A stretch of 62,771 nt of DNA from Paraburkholderia domus (GTDB taxonomy: Bacteria > Pseudomonadota > Gammaproteobacteria > Burkholderiales > Burkholderiaceae), in assembly GCF_905220705.1 (NCBI RefSeq), contig NZ_CAJNAT010000037.1, positions 1-62,771 on the forward strand, read 5' to 3'. A model generated the notes under the pieces. That model saw only the letters and a list, made by a program, of their open reading frames with translations. It was not told the origin of the DNA and did not search any database. Of the stretch, positions 15,422 to 27,462 are shown piece after piece; the stretch's first letter is position 1, and each line of letters starts with the position of its first letter. The translations under genes and the position numbers were made by a program.

Positions 15422-16381
15422 ATGGCATTGCCCGCCGTCCTGCAAAAACTCGCGCTGCCCGTCGTCGCCTCGCCGATGTTCATCGTCAGCTACCCCGACC
15501 TCGTGTTAGCTCAATGTAAGGCCGGCATTGTCGGCTCGTTCCCCGCGCTGAATGCTCGCCCGGCCGAACTGCTCGACGAATGGCTCACGCAGATTCAGGC
15601 GCAGCTTGCCGAGCACAAAGCGGCTAACCCCGACGCGATCATCGGACCGATCGCCGTCAACCAGATCGTCCATCAGTCGAATACGCGGCTCGAGCACGAC
15701 GTGCGTGTGTGCGTCGAACACAAGGTGCCGATTTTCATTACCAGCCTGCGCGCACCGGCGCGTGAGATCGTCGACGCGGTGCATAGCTACGGCGGCATCG
15801 TGTTGCACGACGTGATCAACCTTCGGCATGCGCAGAAAGCGCTGGAAGCGGGCGTCGACGGGTTGATCCTGGTGGCGTCGGGTGCCGGCGGCCATGCGGG
15901 CACGACCTCGCCGTTCGCGCTGGTCGGCGAAGTACGGCGCATGTTCGACGGCCCGATCGTGCTGTCCGGCTCGATCGCCAACGGCGGCTCGATCCTCGCG
16001 GCGCAAGCCATGGGCGCGGACCTCGCCTACATGGGCACGCGTTTCATCGCGACCAAAGAAGCGCACGCGGTCGACAGCTATAAGCAGGCCATCGTCAATT
16101 CCACGGCGTCGGACATCATCTACACGAACCTGTTCACCGGCGTGCACGGCAACTACATCCGTGAAAGTATTCTGAACGCGGGGCTGGACCCGGACGCGCT
16201 GCCGGAATCGGATAAGACCGCGATGAATTTCGGCAGCGACAAGGCGAAGGCATGGAAAGACATCTGGGGCGCAGGCCAGGGCGTCGGCTTGATGGACGAT
16301 GTGCCGAGCGTTGATGAGCTGGTTCGGCGCTTGACGAAGGAATATAACGACGCGAAAGCGCGGCTTGGGATTGCGCGATAG
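15422..16381 (+). CDS. Nitronate monooxygenase (2-nitropropane dioxygenase family)
   Basis: This 319-residue FMN-dependent TIM-barrel protein begins LPVVASPMFIVSYPDLVLAQ. It continues with GSFPALNAR, ITSLRAPAREIVDAVHSYG, VASGAGGHAGTTSPFALVGE around the expected catalytic histidine, and LSGSIANGGSILAAQAMGAD, LAYMGTRFIATKEA for phosphate binding. CAGGAGA gives a clear ribosome site. The enzyme oxidises alkyl nitronates such as propionate 3-nitronate to carbonyl compounds, which detoxifies plant and fungal nitro compounds. The true substrate is uncertain. Confidence 0.9.
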   Translation: MALPAVLQKLALPVVASPMFIVSYPDLVLAQCKAGIVGSFPALNARPAELLDEWLTQIQAQLAEHKAANPDAIIGPIAVNQIVHQSNTRLEHDVRVCVEHKVPIFITSLRAPAREIVDAVHSYGGIVLHDVINLRHAQKALEAGVDGLILVASGAGGHAGTTSPFALVGEVRRMFDGPIVLSGSIANGGSILAAQAMGADLAYMGTRFIATKEAHAVDSYKQAIVNSTASDIIYTNLFTGVHGNYIRESILNAGLDPDALPESDKTAMNFGSDKAKAWKDIWGAGQGVGLMDDVPSVDELVRRLTKEYNDAKARLGIAR

Positions 16382-16399
16382 GTGCCCGATTAAGGCGTT

Positions 16400-16430
16400 G
16401 TGCTGCGGCTCGATTCTGGAGCCGCAGCAC
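16400..16430. terminator. Hairpin between convergent NMO and icmF genes
   Basis: GTGCTGCGGCTC (16400-16411) pairs perfectly with GAGCCGCAGCAC (16419-16430). No T run follows on either strand. Its position between two convergent stops suggests a two-way transcript end or a 3' stabiliser. Confidence 0.55.
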
Positions 16431-16439
16431 GTCCGGCAC

Positions 16440-20063
<3,624 letters not shown>

Positions 20064-20237
20064 GTCTCCCCCAGATCGTTACGCGTATGGATGCTGGCAA
20101 CCAGTATAGCTAAACGGGGCCTGGCGCCTGATCGGGCTGGCCGCGCTGTTCAGCGGGTTGTGCGCCCCAGCTGGCGTGTCCGCGCAGCGGATCTGCGATT
20201 GACAGTCCACTTGTCCTGGCTGCGCCGCGCAACGCGT

Positions 20238-21176
20238 CTATCGCACCGCCAGCGCCCTGATCTGTTCGAGCGAAGGCCAGAGCGATTCGTTCGCAAACCG
20301 CTCGGCGAGGAAGTCGACAAACGAGCGCACCTTGGCCGACAGATGCCGGCGGCTCGCGTAGACCACATGGATCGGTAACTCGCGCGGCGGCACGTCGTCC
20401 ACCAGCAGCGGCACAAGGCGCCCCGTGGCAAGATCGTCGCCGATCACCTCGGTGCCGAGCATCGCGATGCCCGCGCCTTGCAGCACGATTACCCGCTGCG
20501 CCTCCAGGTGGTTGACGATCAGATTGCCGGACAGACGCACGCGCGGCGAGCCGTCGCCGGTCGCGGTTGCGATTTCCAGGGGCGCCACGCCTGCGTATTG
20601 CAGGTAGTTGTGGCGCGCCAGATCGGCGACGGTCTTCGGCGTGCCATGCCGGCGCAAATAGGCTGGCGACGCGCACAGCACCAGATGGGCAGTCGCGATC
20701 TGCCGCGCGATCAGCGAAGACGACTTCAGCCCGCTAGGCGAAGCCCGGATCGCAACGTCGAAGCCTTCGTCGATCAGTTCGACCACGCGATCGGATAGGG
20801 TCATGTCGACAGTGACCTGCGGGTACTGCGCGGCATAGTCGGCCACTGCGGCCATCACGTGGCTCAAGCCGAACGCCGACAACGACGACACCCGCAAGCG
20901 CCCTTGCGGCACGACGCTCGCTGCGCCGACCACCTGCTCGGCTTCTTCGAGTTCGGTGAGGACCTGGCTCAGGCGCTCGTAGTATTCGCGGCCCGCCTCG
21001 GTCGGCGCGACACGCCGCGTGGTGCGGTTCAGCAAACGCGCGCCGAGCTGCTGTTCGAGGTGCATGACGTGCTTGCTCGCCATCGCCGCCGACATCTCCA
21101 TGCGTTCGGCCGCGCCGACAAAGCTGCCGACCTCGACCACATGGCGAAACACTTTCATGCTGACGAGGGTATCCAT
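20238..21176 (-). CDS. LysR family transcriptional regulator
   Basis: This 312-residue protein has the LysR winged helix-turn-helix at the N-terminus (FRHVVEVGSFVGAAERMEMS then SKHVMHLEQQLGARLLNRTT, 8-60). A periplasmic-binding-like effector domain (about 90-300) follows, with VVELIDEGFDVAIRA and VNHLEAQRVIVLQGAGIAML, the pattern of the CrgA-like group. It lies upstream of icmF on the same strand, 174 bases away, and could regulate it or an unlinked target. The ligand is unknown. Confidence 0.92.
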   Translation of the reverse strand: MDTLVSMKVFRHVVEVGSFVGAAERMEMSAAMASKHVMHLEQQLGARLLNRTTRRVAPTEAGREYYERLSQVLTELEEAEQVVGAASVVPQGRLRVSSLSAFGLSHVMAAVADYAAQYPQVTVDMTLSDRVVELIDEGFDVAIRASPSGLKSSSLIARQIATAHLVLCASPAYLRRHGTPKTVADLARHNYLQYAGVAPLEIATATGDGSPRVRLSGNLIVNHLEAQRVIVLQGAGIAMLGTEVIGDDLATGRLVPLLVDDVPPRELPIHVVYASRRHLSAKVRSFVDFLAERFANESLWPSLEQIRALAVR

Positions 21177-21271
21177 CTCAATCGCTCGCTTCAGGAATCA
21201 ATCGCCGTCATTTTGCCGGGTTTATCAAACACTGAGCAGCAAATCGAGCAGGAACGAGCGCCAGAAGCGAC

Positions 21272-21301
21272 AAAGCCCACCTTCCGGAGAAGGTGGGCTT
21301 T
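21272..21301 (-). terminator. Strong terminator downstream of the porin gene
   Basis: AAAGCCCACCTT (21272-21283) pairs perfectly with AAGGTGGGCTTT (21290-21301) around a six-base loop. It lies 80 bases after the porin stop and upstream of the LysR start. It should end the porin transcript on the minus strand. Confidence 0.8.
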
Positions 21302-21380
21302 GCGCGTGTTGCCGGTGGTTCGGCAGGGTTGGCGTCACGCGGCACCTGCTCGCAGGTGCCGCTCGCCGTCACCCGGACGC

Positions 21381-22469
21381 TTAGAACTTCGCGCGCAGAC
21401 CGACACCGTACGTGTCGCCGCTCGACTGGCTGCTGATCTTGTCGTACATATACGCCGCATAGATATCCGTACGCTTGGACAGCGGATAGTCATAGCCGAT
21501 CGAAGCCGTCTGACGGGTCTGGTTGAGGCCGCCGCCGTCGCGCGAATAGGCATACGACGCCATCACCGAGCCCGGGCCGGCCGGTACCGTCACGCCGCCC
21601 TGCCCCGTATTCACGTGCCAGCTCGAGATGGTCTGCTGGTTATACGTGTACATGTACTGGCCATAGAACTTCACGAACTTCATGTCGTACGAAACGCCGG
21701 CTTGCGCCACGCTCTGGCTCTTCAGGCCCGGAACGCCCGACGTATCGAAACTGCCGAGATCCCCCGGCACGCTGTTGAAGTTCACGTACTGGTAAACCGC
21801 GGTCGCCGCGAACGGGCCGTGGAAATACAGCACTTGGCCGCTCCACTTCTTCGCGCCATTCTGCCCCGCCGTGTTGCCGAGCGCGTACATCGCCGTCGCC
21901 GTCAGGCCGTTGAAGTTCGGCGATGAATACGACACTGCGTTGCTCCAACCCGAATCGCCGGTCACACCCTGATCGGTCGTGTAGGTCGGGAACGTGCCGA
22001 GGCCGAGATACGTATGAGTAACCATCGGCGAGAACACGTACGAGTCGATGAACGGGTTGAACAGGATCGTCGACACGAACAGCGGCGTGGTCAGACGGCC
22101 TGCGGTCACCGTGCCGTACGGCGATTCAATACCGACGTAGGCGTTACGCGAGAACATCGTGTCGCCCGTGAAGCGGCCGTACTGACCGTTCTGCGCGAGG
22201 AAGAAGCCTTCCAGCGCAAAGATCGCCTTGTAGCCGTTGCCCAGATCCTCCGCCCCCTTCATACCCCAGTACGACGTCGACATACCGCCGCCGGATACCT
22301 GGACTGCCGTCTTGCCGGCCGGGAATTTCTGCGCGCCGACCCATTCGTCGACCTGACCGTAGAGTTGCACGCTCGATTGCGCAAAAGCAGACGATGCGCT
22401 GGCCAGCAGAGCGACACACGCGGTTGCCTTAAGGGTGGTCTTCAGCGCACTGCTGATGCTCGTTTTCAT
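21381..22469 (-). CDS. Outer-membrane porin, Burkholderia Gram-negative porin type
   Basis: This 362-residue protein starts at 22469 with AGGAGA nine bases before the ATG. The signal peptide (MKTSISSALK...ASSAFA) is cleaved after about residue 31. QSSVQLYGQVDEWVGAQK begins the first strand. Strand-turn patterns such as YWGMKGAEDLGNGYKAIFAL, RNAYVGIESPYGTVTAGR and SVAQAGVSYDMKFVKFYGQY follow, and the protein ends in the terminal Phe (YGVGLRAKF) read by the BAM complex. It should form a trimeric general diffusion pore. Two ATGGTCC repeats upstream (about 22570-22592, minus strand) might be a regulator site. Confidence 0.94.
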   Translation of the reverse strand: MKTSISSALKTTLKATACVALLASASSAFAQSSVQLYGQVDEWVGAQKFPAGKTAVQVSGGGMSTSYWGMKGAEDLGNGYKAIFALEGFFLAQNGQYGRFTGDTMFSRNAYVGIESPYGTVTAGRLTTPLFVSTILFNPFIDSYVFSPMVTHTYLGLGTFPTYTTDQGVTGDSGWSNAVSYSSPNFNGLTATAMYALGNTAGQNGAKKWSGQVLYFHGPFAATAVYQYVNFNSVPGDLGSFDTSGVPGLKSQSVAQAGVSYDMKFVKFYGQYMYTYNQQTISSWHVNTGQGGVTVPAGPGSVMASYAYSRDGGGLNQTRQTASIGYDYPLSKRTDIYAAYMYDKISSQSSGDTYGVGLRAKF

Positions 22470-22983
22470 GGGTTCTCCTGTCTTTGTCAAAAGGGTGTGG
22501 CTGTGCGAATGGGGGAGCTCGCGCGAACCGTTGTTGTTGTCCGTTCGATCATCGAGCCAATCTGGGCGGGACCATCTTTGCGGACCATTTTTATGGACAA
22601 AAATATCGTGGGTTATTGCGGGTATAGCGGTCTGATTAGTTTTGTCATTTATCGGCCTGATAAAGCGGTAGCCGTGCCTGTCCTCACCGCATCGCGGCGG
22701 ACCTCACGGTCCGGCGCAAAGCGTTACTGACATTGCGCCCGACTGGGTGATAACGGTTCAGATGACATAAGGATGACGCGCCGCGGCAAACGCCACCAAA
22801 TTTGACGACGGGAGGCGGCTTACTGCCGAGTCTTTTCAAAAAAGTGTGGCGTCGAAACGTCACATTGACGCGGGCTTTTTGGACCACAGCGATGCGCATT
22901 GCCGCAGCAAACCGGTTTGAGAGCCGGAAAAGCGGATTCGGCGAAGCGTGGGAGGGGAATCTGGCGAGACGAGGAGCGGGTAT
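22470..22983. other. Porin upstream region, no gene seen
   Basis: The region holds the porin ribosome site, an AT-richer stretch (22580-22670) that probably carries the minus-strand porin promoter, and direct ATGGTCC repeats there. From 22700 to 22983 I find no ORF with coding character and no clear hairpin. It includes the 3' flank of the gene ending at 22984. Confidence 0.5.
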
Positions 22984-23637
22984 TTAGTTACGGTACGGCA
23001 AGCCTTCCTGCTGGCGCGGGTCGTCTGACTGGCGCTGCATTGCCCGTGAAGAGCCACGCTCTTCGTTGTACCGCGCGACATCGGCGCGAATCGAGCCGGA
23101 GCGAACCGGCGCATTGGGCGGCGGCCGCGGCACCGAGCGCGATTCCGTGCTGACAGGGGTGATAGCGCCGGCGTATTGCATGCCGCCGCGGGCGTCGCCT
23201 GGATATGCGCCCGGTCCGGCGACACGGTGCATGCCCGGGTTGTAGCCGCCAAAGCCGTTGACGTAGTTGCCGGCGGCGAAGTTCGGGCCGCCATGCGGCA
23301 AGCGCGCGTGACTGTCGGCAACGTTGTTGCGAGCCGGCCTTACATTGGCGGCGCCATAGTAATGGCCGCCGTTGTGCGCATCACCTCGCATTGCGTGGCT
23401 CACAGCAGAATGCGAATAACCGTCGCCACCGCCGTGCGGCATGTTCGGCACTTTTGCGTAGGCGAACGAACACAGCACGGTAATAACCGCGCCCAATGCC
23501 CAGTGCTTCGTTCTCGACAACCCGTCCACCAAGTGACTCACATGCCCGAAGACCTGCCTGAAGCCCACCGTTCGAGCTGCGATGGACTTGTTCTGGGACC
23601 GGCACGAGCGCTGCGTATCTGTCGCGGCGCGGGGCAT
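22984..23637 (-). CDS. Exported Gly/Asn/His-rich hypothetical protein
   Basis: This protein of about 217 residues starts at 23637 (MPRAATD), where AGAGG lies nine bases upstream; an in-frame ATG at 23691 is also possible. A hydrophobic stretch KHWALGAVITVLCSFAYA (about 44-61) should be a signal peptide or anchor despite the long N-terminal extension. The mature part is low in hydrophobics and rich in Gly, Asn, His and Pro (HGGGDGYSHS, NGFGGYNPGMH), so it is probably periplasmic and flexible. I recognise no family. Confidence 0.6.
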   Translation of the reverse strand: MPRAATDTQRSCRSQNKSIAARTVGFRQVFGHVSHLVDGLSRTKHWALGAVITVLCSFAYAKVPNMPHGGGDGYSHSAVSHAMRGDAHNGGHYYGAANVRPARNNVADSHARLPHGGPNFAAGNYVNGFGGYNPGMHRVAGPGAYPGDARGGMQYAGAITPVSTESRSVPRPPPNAPVRSGSIRADVARYNEERGSSRAMQRQSDDPRQQEGLPYRN

Positions 23638-24083
23638 CCCGATGGCCTCTGAGCAGTAATTTATGGGCGCCGGCAAAGGGTGTCGAGCCAAAAAGTGTTA
23701 GGCCTCGACCGCTGTTGTAACACCTTGTTACTGCGACGTTTTTCTGCGACATAGCCCTTGCGCGAAAGCCTTGAAACAGCATGGTTGAACGGCTATATCG
23801 AGATCCGCCGAACGCACTTGAGTATGACGAATCCCAACCAAATTTTTCAGCAGATTGTCAAAACGGCAGTGGACCAAACAGATCCGGTCGCCAATACTGG
23901 AACTGCCCGCGGGCATTGCCTGAAGGTTGCTGATACAACGATTTGATGCACAAAGCTCATTAATCGATTCGGTAAATGAATTTGCATATTCAATCGGTTT
24001 TCAACAACAATAGGCGTTTTCCATAGCCTGAGGCGATGCATTCGCGCGCCCTGCTTTCCGTATCACCGAATCGAGATTCCGCC
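23638..24083. promoter_or_regulatory. Divergent promoter region with GTAACA/TGTTAC palindrome
   Basis: The gap between the exported protein (minus) and the SBF transporter (plus) contains GTAACA (23717-23722) and TGTTAC (23726-23731), a 15-base palindrome with a three-base centre. It is a candidate operator. An AT-rich stretch at 23930-24030 probably holds the plus-strand promoter. ORFs here have no support. Confidence 0.4.
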
Positions 24084-25112
24084 ATGGCTCGCCCGAAACT
24101 GCTTCCCGACAATTTCACCTTGTGCCTCGTGGGCACCGTGATCCTTGCCAGCTTGCTGCCGGTTCACGGGCAGGCCGCCGTCGGGTTCAACTGGGTGACG
24201 AACGTCGCGGTCGGCCTGCTGTTTTTCCTGCACGGCGCCAAGCTCTCACGCGAAGCGATCGTTGCGGGCGCGACGCACTGGCGTTTGCACCTGGTAGTGC
24301 TGCTCAGCACGTTCGCGCTGTTTCCGCTGCTCGGCCTCGCGCTTAAGCCGCTCCTTTCGCCACTGGTCACGCCTGCGCTCTATGCGGGGGTCCTCTTCCT
24401 CTGCACGCTGCCGTCGACGGTTCAATCGTCTATCGCGTTCACGTCCATTGCCAAAGGCAACGTGCCGGCCGCGGTCTGCAGCGCGTCGGCCTCGAGCCTG
24501 CTGGGTATCTTCATCACGCCCGCACTCGTCAGCCTCGTCGTCACCAATCAGGCTGCGAGCGGCGGCGCCTCGCCGTGGCATACGGTGGGCAACATCGTTC
24601 TGCAATTGCTGGTGCCGTTCGTGGCCGGACAATTGCTGCGCCCGCTGATCGGCAAGTGGATCGAGCGCAACCGTGGCGTGCTGAAGTTCGTCGACCAGGG
24701 CTCGATTCTGCTGGTGGTGTACGGCGCGTTCAGTGAAGCCGTCAATGAGGGGCTGTGGCACCAGATCCCGCTGTCGGCACTCGGCGGCCTGCTGCTGATC
24801 AGCGTCGTGCTGCTCGCACTCGCGCTGGCCGTAACGATGTTCGTCAGCAAGCGGCTCGGCTTTAGCCGCGCCGATCAGATCACGATCATCTTCTGCGGCT
24901 CGAAGAAAAGCCTCGCTGCCGGCGTGCCGATGGCCAAGGTGATTTTCGCCTCGCATGCGGTGGGTGCCGTGGTCTTGCCCCTGATGCTGTTCCACCAGAT
25001 CCAGCTGATGGTGTGTGCCGCGCTCGCGCAGCGCTGGGGGGCTCGCGACACCAGCGGCGAAACTCACGCTGCCTCGCGCGAGCGGCCCGCCGCCGCTGTC
25101 GCGCGCCGTTGA
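24084..25112 (+). CDS. SBF-like (bile acid:sodium symporter superfamily) transporter
   Basis: This 342-residue membrane protein has about ten hydrophobic segments. The start at 24084 (MARPKLLPDNF) was chosen over one 48 bases upstream because family members begin here. GLLFFLHGAKLSREAI, CTLPSTVQSSIAFTSIAKGN and FCGSKKSLAAGVPMAKVIF are the conserved blocks of the SBF-like family, which includes E. coli YfeH and eukaryotic SLC10A7. It probably carries an organic anion with sodium; the substrate is unknown. It is followed by its own terminator. Confidence 0.9.
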   Translation: MARPKLLPDNFTLCLVGTVILASLLPVHGQAAVGFNWVTNVAVGLLFFLHGAKLSREAIVAGATHWRLHLVVLLSTFALFPLLGLALKPLLSPLVTPALYAGVLFLCTLPSTVQSSIAFTSIAKGNVPAAVCSASASSLLGIFITPALVSLVVTNQAASGGASPWHTVGNIVLQLLVPFVAGQLLRPLIGKWIERNRGVLKFVDQGSILLVVYGAFSEAVNEGLWHQIPLSALGGLLLISVVLLALALAVTMFVSKRLGFSRADQITIIFCGSKKSLAAGVPMAKVIFASHAVGAVVLPLMLFHQIQLMVCAALAQRWGARDTSGETHAASRERPAAAVARR

Positions 25113-25170
25113 ATACGCGCGCAATGCAAACAGGACATTCATAAGCGCCCTCCCTGAGCGTCATTTGAAG

Positions 25171-25195
25171 AAAGCCGCCTCGTGCGGCTTTTTTG
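25171..25195 (+). terminator. Rho-independent terminator after the SBF transporter
   Basis: AAAGCCGC (25171-25178) pairs with GCGGCTTT (25184-25191) and the T run continues (TTTTTTG). It is a textbook intrinsic terminator, 58 bases after the stop codon. Confidence 0.9.
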
Positions 25196-25389
25196 TTATT
25201 TCACGCTCAAACGCCGCCGCTGTCGCCTCAGCCGGATGACATAGGCAAAGTCCTGGCCGTGGCACAACCAGCGAGCAACAAGTCCAAGGCCGCAGCGCAC
25301 CAACGGAGTGCAACGCGTCACTAAAAGTTCACTTAATTCCAGGCAGGATGAGTCGATAAGACGAAGGTCGATCGCTACGCCTAACTGCC

Positions 25390-27243
25390 ATGCAACCTCG
25401 TTCGCCCTCCCGATCCGCTACGCCGCGCATCGAGGAGTTGATCGCCCGGCGTGACTTGTCCGCCGTATTCCAGCCGATCATCGATTTCGACGACGGCGCG
25501 ATCCTCGGCTACGAAGGTCTGATCCGTGGCCCGGCGGGCACGCCGCTCGAAGCGCCGTTCGCCTTGTTCTCGCAAGCCCTCACTGAAGGCTGCTCGATTG
25601 CGCTCGAGCGGGCCGCCGCGCGTACTTGCATCGATGCGTTCGCGAGACTCGATTTCGACGGCAAGCTGTTTCTCAATTTCAGCGCGGGCGCGATCCGTCA
25701 GTTGGCAGAAGTACGCGACGACGCGCTCGCGCTGCTGCGTCACCGCGGGATCGATCCGAAACGGATCGTGATCGAACTGACCGAGCAAAGCACGATTCTG
25801 GATGTCGCCAGCTTCCTGCCGGTGATCGCGGCACTGCGCACGGCTGGCGCGCAATTCGCGCTCGACGATTACGGCACCGCGAACGCCAGCATGAATCTTT
25901 GGGTGCGCCTGCAACCGGACGTCGTGAAGATCGACCGCTTCTTCATCCACGGCATCTCCAGCGATTCGCTCAAGTTCGAAGCCGTGCGCGCCATGCAGCA
26001 CTTCGCCAACGCAAGCGGCGCACGGCTGGTGGCCGAAGGCATCGAGGACGAGGCAGATCTGATCGTGGTGCGCGACATGGGGATCGGTTGCGGGCAGGGC
26101 TATTTCTTCGGCCGGCCGCATGCCCAGCCGGCTCGCAGCGTCACCGACGACGCCCGGGACGCACTGCGCGCCGGCCACATTGCCGTGTTCCCGGAGACCA
26201 CGCGCACGGTGAGCAGCGCGTCGCCGTCGGGCGGCATGACGTCGGCGAAGATGATGGTGCATGCGCCCGCCTTACCGCGCCACGCGACCAACAACGACGT
26301 GCTCGAACTGTTCAACCGGCTGCCCGAACTGCACGCGGTGGCGGTGGTCGAGCACGACAAACCGGTTGCGCTCATCAATCGCCGCAGCTTCATGGACCGC
26401 TACGCGCTGCCGTACCATCGCGAGCTGTTCGGCAAGCGGCCATGCCTGCAGTTTGCGAACGCATCGCCGGTGATCATCGAGCAATCGATGACGGTCGAGC
26501 AAATGGCCAAGCTGCTCGCGAGCGACGACCAGCGTTATCTCGCCGACGGCTTCGTCATCACTGACAACGACGGCAAATATGCCGGCCTCGGCACGGGCGA
26601 GAACCTGGTGCGCGCGGTAACCGAGGTGCGCATCGAAGCCGCGCGCTATGCGAACCCGCTGACCTTCCTGCCGGGCAACATCCCGATCAGTTCGCACATC
26701 GCCCGCCTGCTCGGCAACGACGCCGGCTTCTACGCGTGCTACGTCGATCTGAACCACTTCAAGCCCTTCAACGATCAGTACGGCTACTGGCAGGGCGACG
26801 AAGTGCTGAAATTCGCGGCCGCCGTGCTGGCCGACGTCTGCGACCCGACCCGCGACTTCCTGGGCCACGTCGGCGGTGACGACTTCCTGATTCTGTTCCA
26901 GAGCGAGGACTGGCAGGACCGCGTGCTGCGCGCGATCCACCTGTTCAACGAGGGCGCACAGCGCTTTTACGCGCCCACCGACCGGCTGGCCGGAGGTATC
27001 CACGGTGAAGACCGGCGCGGCAATCCGACCTTCTTCGGTTTCGTGACGATGACGATCGGCTGCGTGCGCGTGGAGTCGGACGGTGGCCCCTCGTTTTACA
27101 GCAGCGAGGAAATCGCGTCTGTCGCTGCGCTGGCGAAGCGGCGCGCAAAACACGAGACGAGCGGCTTCGTGTTGATCGATGCGGATGAGAGCGTGGCGCT
27201 GTTACGTGGACAGGCCGATGTGGCGGCGATGCCGTTCGACTGA
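25390..27243 (+). CDS. EAL-CBS-GGDEF cyclic-di-GMP protein
   Basis: This 617-residue cytoplasmic protein has three regions. The EAL phosphodiesterase domain (about 15-260) keeps every catalytic position I can check: Glu42 in YEGLIRG, Asn in FLNFS, Glu in ELTEQ, the Asp pair in LDDYG, Lys in KIDRF, Glu in AEGIE and Gln in GQGYFFGRP. A CBS-pair region (about 295-425) could bind a nucleotide. The GGDEF domain (about 440-600) has GGDDF at 495-499, with Asp in place of the usual Glu, so cyclase activity may be weak and the domain regulatory. The net function is probably c-di-GMP breakdown. Confidence 0.9.
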   Translation: MQPRSPSRSATPRIEELIARRDLSAVFQPIIDFDDGAILGYEGLIRGPAGTPLEAPFALFSQALTEGCSIALERAAARTCIDAFARLDFDGKLFLNFSAGAIRQLAEVRDDALALLRHRGIDPKRIVIELTEQSTILDVASFLPVIAALRTAGAQFALDDYGTANASMNLWVRLQPDVVKIDRFFIHGISSDSLKFEAVRAMQHFANASGARLVAEGIEDEADLIVVRDMGIGCGQGYFFGRPHAQPARSVTDDARDALRAGHIAVFPETTRTVSSASPSGGMTSAKMMVHAPALPRHATNNDVLELFNRLPELHAVAVVEHDKPVALINRRSFMDRYALPYHRELFGKRPCLQFANASPVIIEQSMTVEQMAKLLASDDQRYLADGFVITDNDGKYAGLGTGENLVRAVTEVRIEAARYANPLTFLPGNIPISSHIARLLGNDAGFYACYVDLNHFKPFNDQYGYWQGDEVLKFAAAVLADVCDPTRDFLGHVGGDDFLILFQSEDWQDRVLRAIHLFNEGAQRFYAPTDRLAGGIHGEDRRGNPTFFGFVTMTIGCVRVESDGGPSFYSSEEIASVAALAKRRAKHETSGFVLIDADESVALLRGQADVAAMPFD

Positions 27244-27263
27244 GTGTGCCGCTGCGCCGGTGT

Positions 27264-27296
27264 GCCAACGCCAACGCCAACGCCAACGCCAACGCC
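27264..27296 (+). repeat. Short hexanucleotide repeat (GCCAAC)5
   Basis: Five exact copies of GCCAAC (27264-27293) plus GCC lie 21 bases after the EAL-CBS-GGDEF stop codon. They end directly at the palindrome upstream of the LacI gene. The array is non-coding. Confidence 0.9.
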
Positions 27297-27411
27297 TTGT
27301 TTAGCAATTTTTACTAAACAACATAAATCAGGCCAGCACTACTGTCTACGGGTATTTCCGGGTGCGCATCGCACGTTAGCGAGGCTGTTTTAGCCACGTT
27401 TTACTATACAA
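27297..27411 (+). promoter_or_regulatory. Candidate LacI operator pair
   Basis: TTGTTTAG (27297-27304) and CTAAACAA (27314-27321) form an inverted repeat with a nine-base centre. Its right half, TTTTACTAAACAA, recurs with one change as TTTTACTATACAA at 27399-27411, where TATACA could be a -10 box. Two similar sites in front of an autoregulated lacI-type gene suggest DNA looping or cooperative repression. Confidence 0.45.
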
Positions 27412-27462
27412 TCGCCCGAACCCAAACACCGTGCGGCCCCCCTGTTGCGGCCGCTTCATTCG

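Noticed and set aside
20064..20237. Cobalamin riboswitch upstream of icmF
   Set aside because: I looked for a B12-box-like conserved core in the short gap to the LysR gene and found none.
23758..23946. 62-codon ORF between the exported protein and the SBF transporter
   Set aside because: It has no ribosome site, lies in the promoter region and its sequence has no recognisable pattern.
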